Shown here piece by piece: positions 61,654 to 64,000 of a DNA stretch of 64,000 nt. This DNA comes from Kitasatospora aureofaciens (GTDB lineage: Bacteria; Actinomycetota; Actinomycetes; Streptomycetales; Streptomycetaceae): assembly GCF_001188955.3 (NCBI RefSeq), contig NZ_JPRF03000001.1, forward strand, positions 186,001-250,000, given 5' to 3'. Each line of letters starts with the position of its first letter. Within the stretch, counting starts at the first letter, position 1. A model generated the notes under the pieces. The model had not been told where the DNA came from and made no database searches. It saw nothing but the letters and a program-made list of their open reading frames with translations. A program made the position numbers and the translations under genes.

Positions 61654-62079
61654 GATCAAGGTTCGCGTTCCTTTCCTGGGTTCGTCCGGTTGCCGTAGCC
61701 GTTGCACGCGCGGCACGGCGCGGCGGTCCCGGGGAGAGGGGGCAAGCCGGGCCGGGACCGCCGCCCGCGTCCGTCTACCCCGCCGTGTCGGGCGCATTCC
61801 CGCTCGGGTCGGGCGCGTTCCCCCGTCGTGAGCGCCGCACCGGGGGATCGAACGGCCCGCCGGCGGGGCGGGTGGTTTCCGCGACCGAAGAGGGGGAAGC
61901 CGTCGAACCGTACGCCGCCCGGCCGGTCGTTCGTGTTCGACCCGGACGCCTCGGGGTTCCGTCGGCCTGCCTCCGTGCGGGCACGGCTACCGGCGAGGCC
62001 CAACCGCCGGGCGGCGGGTAGCCAGCCATCACTCAACGGATGCCGGACGACGGCTCCTCGACCCGGAAGGAACACAGCG
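61654..62079. other. 426-bp divergent gap before the Dps gene
   Basis: No gene. It holds an 11-bp stem (GGCGGTCCCGG/CCGGGACCGCC, 61722-61762) and two direct repeats TCGGGCGCATTCCC and TCGGGCGCGTTCCC at 61788 and 61809, exactly 21 bp apart, which is two turns of the DNA helix. These may be a regulator site for one or both flanking genes. Confidence 0.5.
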
Positions 62080-62556
62080 ATGGGCATCGTCATCAGCAGC
62101 CCTCTGCCGGACAACGACCGCAGGACGACCGGGGAAGCGCTGCAGGGCGCCTTGGTCGACCTGCTGGACCTCTCCCTGGTGGCCAAGCAGGCGCACTGGA
62201 ACCTCTACGGACCCCGGTTCCGCTCCGTCCACCTGCAGCTCGACGAAGTGGTCGCCACCGCGCGCAACTTCGCCGACGAGGTGGCCGAGCGCGCCGCCGC
62301 GATCGGAGTCAGTCCGGACGGCCGGGCCGCCACGGTCGCCGCCTCCAGCTGCCTGCCCGAGTTCCCCGAGGGCTGGACGGCCGACACGGCGGTGGTCGAC
62401 CACCTGGTGAAGGCGTTCGGGGCCGTGATCGAGCGGATGCGGGACCGGATCGACGCGACCGAATCGGCGGACCCGGTCACCCAGGACCTGCTGATCGGAC
62501 TCACGGCCGCGCTGGAGAAGCACAGTTGGATGTTCCAGGCGGAGAGCCGGGGCTGA
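62080..62556 (+). CDS. Dps-family DNA-protection/ferritin-like protein
   Basis: 158 residues. The ferroxidase-site pattern is kept: KQAHWNLYGPRFRSVHLQLDE (about 33-53; His36 and the Asp/Glu of LDE), with further ligands at DEVAERAAAIG. It forms a dodecamer that stores iron and shields DNA from hydrogen peroxide. GGAAGG precedes ATG 62080; longer frames upstream are non-coding. Confidence 0.93.
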   Translation: MGIVISSPLPDNDRRTTGEALQGALVDLLDLSLVAKQAHWNLYGPRFRSVHLQLDEVVATARNFADEVAERAAAIGVSPDGRAATVAASSCLPEFPEGWTADTAVVDHLVKAFGAVIERMRDRIDATESADPVTQDLLIGLTAALEKHSWMFQAESRG

Positions 62557-62558
62557 CG

Positions 62559-62590
62559 CCGACGGGCCGGGCACCAGCCCGGCCCGTCGG
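62559..62590. terminator. Bidirectional terminator after dps
   Basis: A 14-bp perfect stem (CCGACGGGCCGGGC with its complement) around ACCA, in the 58-bp gap between dps and the convergent flavin reductase. Confidence 0.8.
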
Positions 62591-62614
62591 GGAAGCGGCG
62601 CCGTGGCAGCCGGG

Positions 62615-63091
62615 TCATGCCGGGTGCCCGGCGTCGATGTCCGCCACGTCGCGGAACGACAGTACGGGCGTGGCCGACCCCGGGGCGTGGACGTGGCGCG
62701 GCTCCAGCAGGAAGCCGGTGTGATCGCCCCAGTCCACCCGGTCCAGCACCCCGCCGACGAACCAGGCCGGCGCCGCGGCGAGGACCGGCACGCCCTCCGG
62801 TCCTCGCCGCCAGGCCGTGGCGGCGAACTTGTCGCACTCGTCGCCGGTCCGGCCGCCGAACAACTCGGCCAGCCGGTGGTCGGGCGGCAGCAGATGGACC
62901 CCGAGCGCGGGCGCGCGCAGCGCGACGGCGTGGGTGTGGTTCGCCTTCGACAGCCAGACCGTGAACCGCGCCGGATCGATCGAGCACTGCCCGGCGAACC
63001 CCACCAGGCAACCGGCGGGCTCCGGTGCGGCCGCGGTCACGACGTACACCGGATAGTCCAGCATCCCCGTGAACGCGTCGAAACCGGTCAT
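62615..63091 (-). CDS. Flavin reductase-like FMN-binding protein
   Basis: 158 residues of the split-barrel flavin reductase fold: PVYVVTAAAPEPAGCLVGFAGQCSIDP (about 13-39; the family TS/SF-type start region), VWLSKANHT and a conserved GDHTGFLLEP segment near the end. It probably reduces free FMN or binds it for a partner monooxygenase. 3 bp after the MFS gene on the same strand, so they are likely co-transcribed. Confidence 0.88.
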   Translation of the reverse strand: MTGFDAFTGMLDYPVYVVTAAAPEPAGCLVGFAGQCSIDPARFTVWLSKANHTHAVALRAPALGVHLLPPDHRLAELFGGRTGDECDKFAATAWRRGPEGVPVLAAAPAWFVGGVLDRVDWGDHTGFLLEPRHVHAPGSATPVLSFRDVADIDAGHPA

Positions 63092-63094
63092 CGC

Positions 63095-64000
63095 TCAGGC
63101 CTCCGTCCGGACCGCGCTCAGCGGCGCAGCCAGCGACTCCAGGCTGCGCCGCTCGGCCTTGACGCCGATGGCGGCCTCGACCAGGCCGGCGACGGTCATG
63201 AGGCCGGCGCCGATGCAGAAGGCGAGGGTGGTGTCGGAGACCTTGCCGCTGCTGACCAGGCCGTTGAACAGGAGCGGGCCGCTGATGCCGCCGACCGCCG
63301 TGCCGACGGCGTAGAAGAAGGCGATGCACAGGGCGCGGGTCTCCAGCGGGAAGATCTCGCTGACCGTCAGGTAGGCCGAACTGGCGCCCGCCGAGGCCAG
63401 GAACAGCACGGCCGTCCAGCAGCCGGTCAGGGTGGCGGCGGAGAGCGAGCCGTGCTGGAAGAGGGCGGCGGTGGCGAAGAGCAGGACGCCGGAGCCGATG
63501 TAGGTGCCGGCGATCATCGGTTTGCGGCCGAGCGAGTCGAAGAGGTGGCCGAGCAGCAGCGGGCCGAGGAAGTTGCCGACCGCGATCACCGCGAAGTAGT
63601 AGCCGGTGTGGCCCTCGGGCACGGCGAAGTAGGTGGTCAGGATGGTGGCGTAGCCGAAGGTCACCGCGTTGTAGAGGAACGCCTGGCCGACGAACAGCGC
63701 GAAGCCCAGCGCGGTGCGGCGCGGATAGCGGGACACCACGGTACGGGCGATGGCGACGAACCCCAGCGGTTCGCGCGCGCGGATCCGGATGGGCGCCTCC
63801 TCGACGGGCGGCAGGGGTGCCCCGGTCTGCCGCTCCACCGTCCGCTCCGCCTCCGCCACGATCTGCTCGGCCTCGTCGGCCCGCCCGTGGGTGAACAGCC
63901 AGCGGGGACTCTCCGGGACGTGCCGGCGCACCAGCAGGATGACCAGGCCGAGGACGACACCGATGCCGAAGGCGAGCCGCCAGCCCACGGCGGTGGCGAA
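63095..64000 (-). CDS. MFS transporter (5' end outside window)
   Basis: The C-terminal about 300 residues of a major-facilitator protein, open to the window edge. The loop RRHVPESPRWLFTHGRADEAE is the central motif of sugar and metabolite porters, and seven hydrophobic segments follow; FPLETRALCIAFFYAVGTAVGG is like metabolite:H+ symporters. Substrate unknown. Confidence 0.88.
   Translation of the reverse strand, partial: FATAVGWRLAFGIGVVLGLVILLVRRHVPESPRWLFTHGRADEAEQIVAEAERTVERQTGAPLPPVEEAPIRIRAREPLGFVAIARTVVSRYPRRTALGFALFVGQAFLYNAVTFGYATILTTYFAVPEGHTGYYFAVIAVGNFLGPLLLGHLFDSLGRKPMIAGTYIGSGVLLFATAALFQHGSLSAATLTGCWTAVLFLASAGASSAYLTVSEIFPLETRALCIAFFYAVGTAVGGISGPLLFNGLVSSGKVSDTTLAFCIGAGLMTVAGLVEAAIGVKAERRSLESLAAPLSAVRTEA

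Noticed and set aside
1..64000. tRNA, rRNA, phage or transposase genes
   Set aside because: I looked for typical T-arm words, transposase motifs and integrase signatures and saw none; a tRNAscan or HMM search would be needed to be certain.

Overview
This is a very GC-rich window (third codon positions almost all G or C, many GTG starts, ATGA/GTGA stop-start overlaps). Its gene families (SigE-type sigma factor, DUF5947, DUF6458, DUF6479 and DUF6893 proteins, an HSP18-type regulator, poly-HAMP hybrid kinase, SpoIIE phosphatases, SigB/SigF-type sigma factor) point to an actinomycete of the Streptomycetaceae (Streptomyces or Kitasatospora). It is chromosomal-looking sequence; I saw no tRNA, rRNA, CRISPR array, intact insertion sequence or phage gene.

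Layout. 0-13.4 kb: an ECF sigma factor with a membrane partner, a PAP2 phosphatase, a GNAT enzyme, an AraC regulator, a tetR-MFS efflux operon preceded by an array of four spaced palindromes, a Cys-rich peptide, a sulfite-oxidase-type molybdoenzyme with a cytochrome b partner, a frameshifted hydrolase, a MerR-amidohydrolase pair and a mandelate-racemase-type enzyme. The last is preceded by two tandem, covarying hairpins. 13.5-26.4 kb: one long operon for a high-affinity, oxygen-tolerant group 1h [NiFe] hydrogenase: hypABFCDE, an unknown 487-aa protein, a truncated hemerythrin-like ORF, hhyS, hhyL, a NifU-like protein, a DUF5947 protein and two very small proteins. A convergent maturation protease follows, preceded by what looks like the stump of hypX. 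26.4-38.9 kb: a galactoside-use region with two secreted GH27 alpha-galactosidases, divergent galT and galK, a DeoR regulator and a sugar ABC transporter (binding lipoprotein, double ATPase, permease). 38.9-46.6 kb: a degenerate stretch, an alpha/beta hydrolase-TetR divergon with two near-identical 23-bp operators, and an HSP18-type regulator with htpG behind a RheA-type box. 44.6-55.2 kb: a stress-signalling island with two SpoIIE-type phosphatases, a poly-HAMP hybrid histidine kinase, a SigB-family sigma factor, a STAS antagonist and an HATPase anti-sigma factor. 55.2-59.9 kb: a dapD-acyl-CoA dehydrogenase-AMP ligase-MarR cluster with a proteobacterial-type DapD behind an AT-rich leader. 60-64 kb: small membrane proteins, an F420-dependent oxidoreductase, a Dps protein, a flavin reductase and a partial MFS transporter.

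How parts work together. The hydrogenase operon makes enzyme and metal-centre maturation machinery from one transcript and would let the organism scavenge atmospheric H2. The galactose region hydrolyses alpha-galactosides outside the cell, imports the sugar and feeds the Leloir pathway. The signalling island contains sensor, phosphatase, antagonist, anti-sigma and sigma parts of a partner-switching stress response. The most unusual signals are the tandem hairpins near 11.9 kb, the hypX and hemerythrin remnants in a still coupled hydrogenase cluster, and the foreign-looking dapD cluster.
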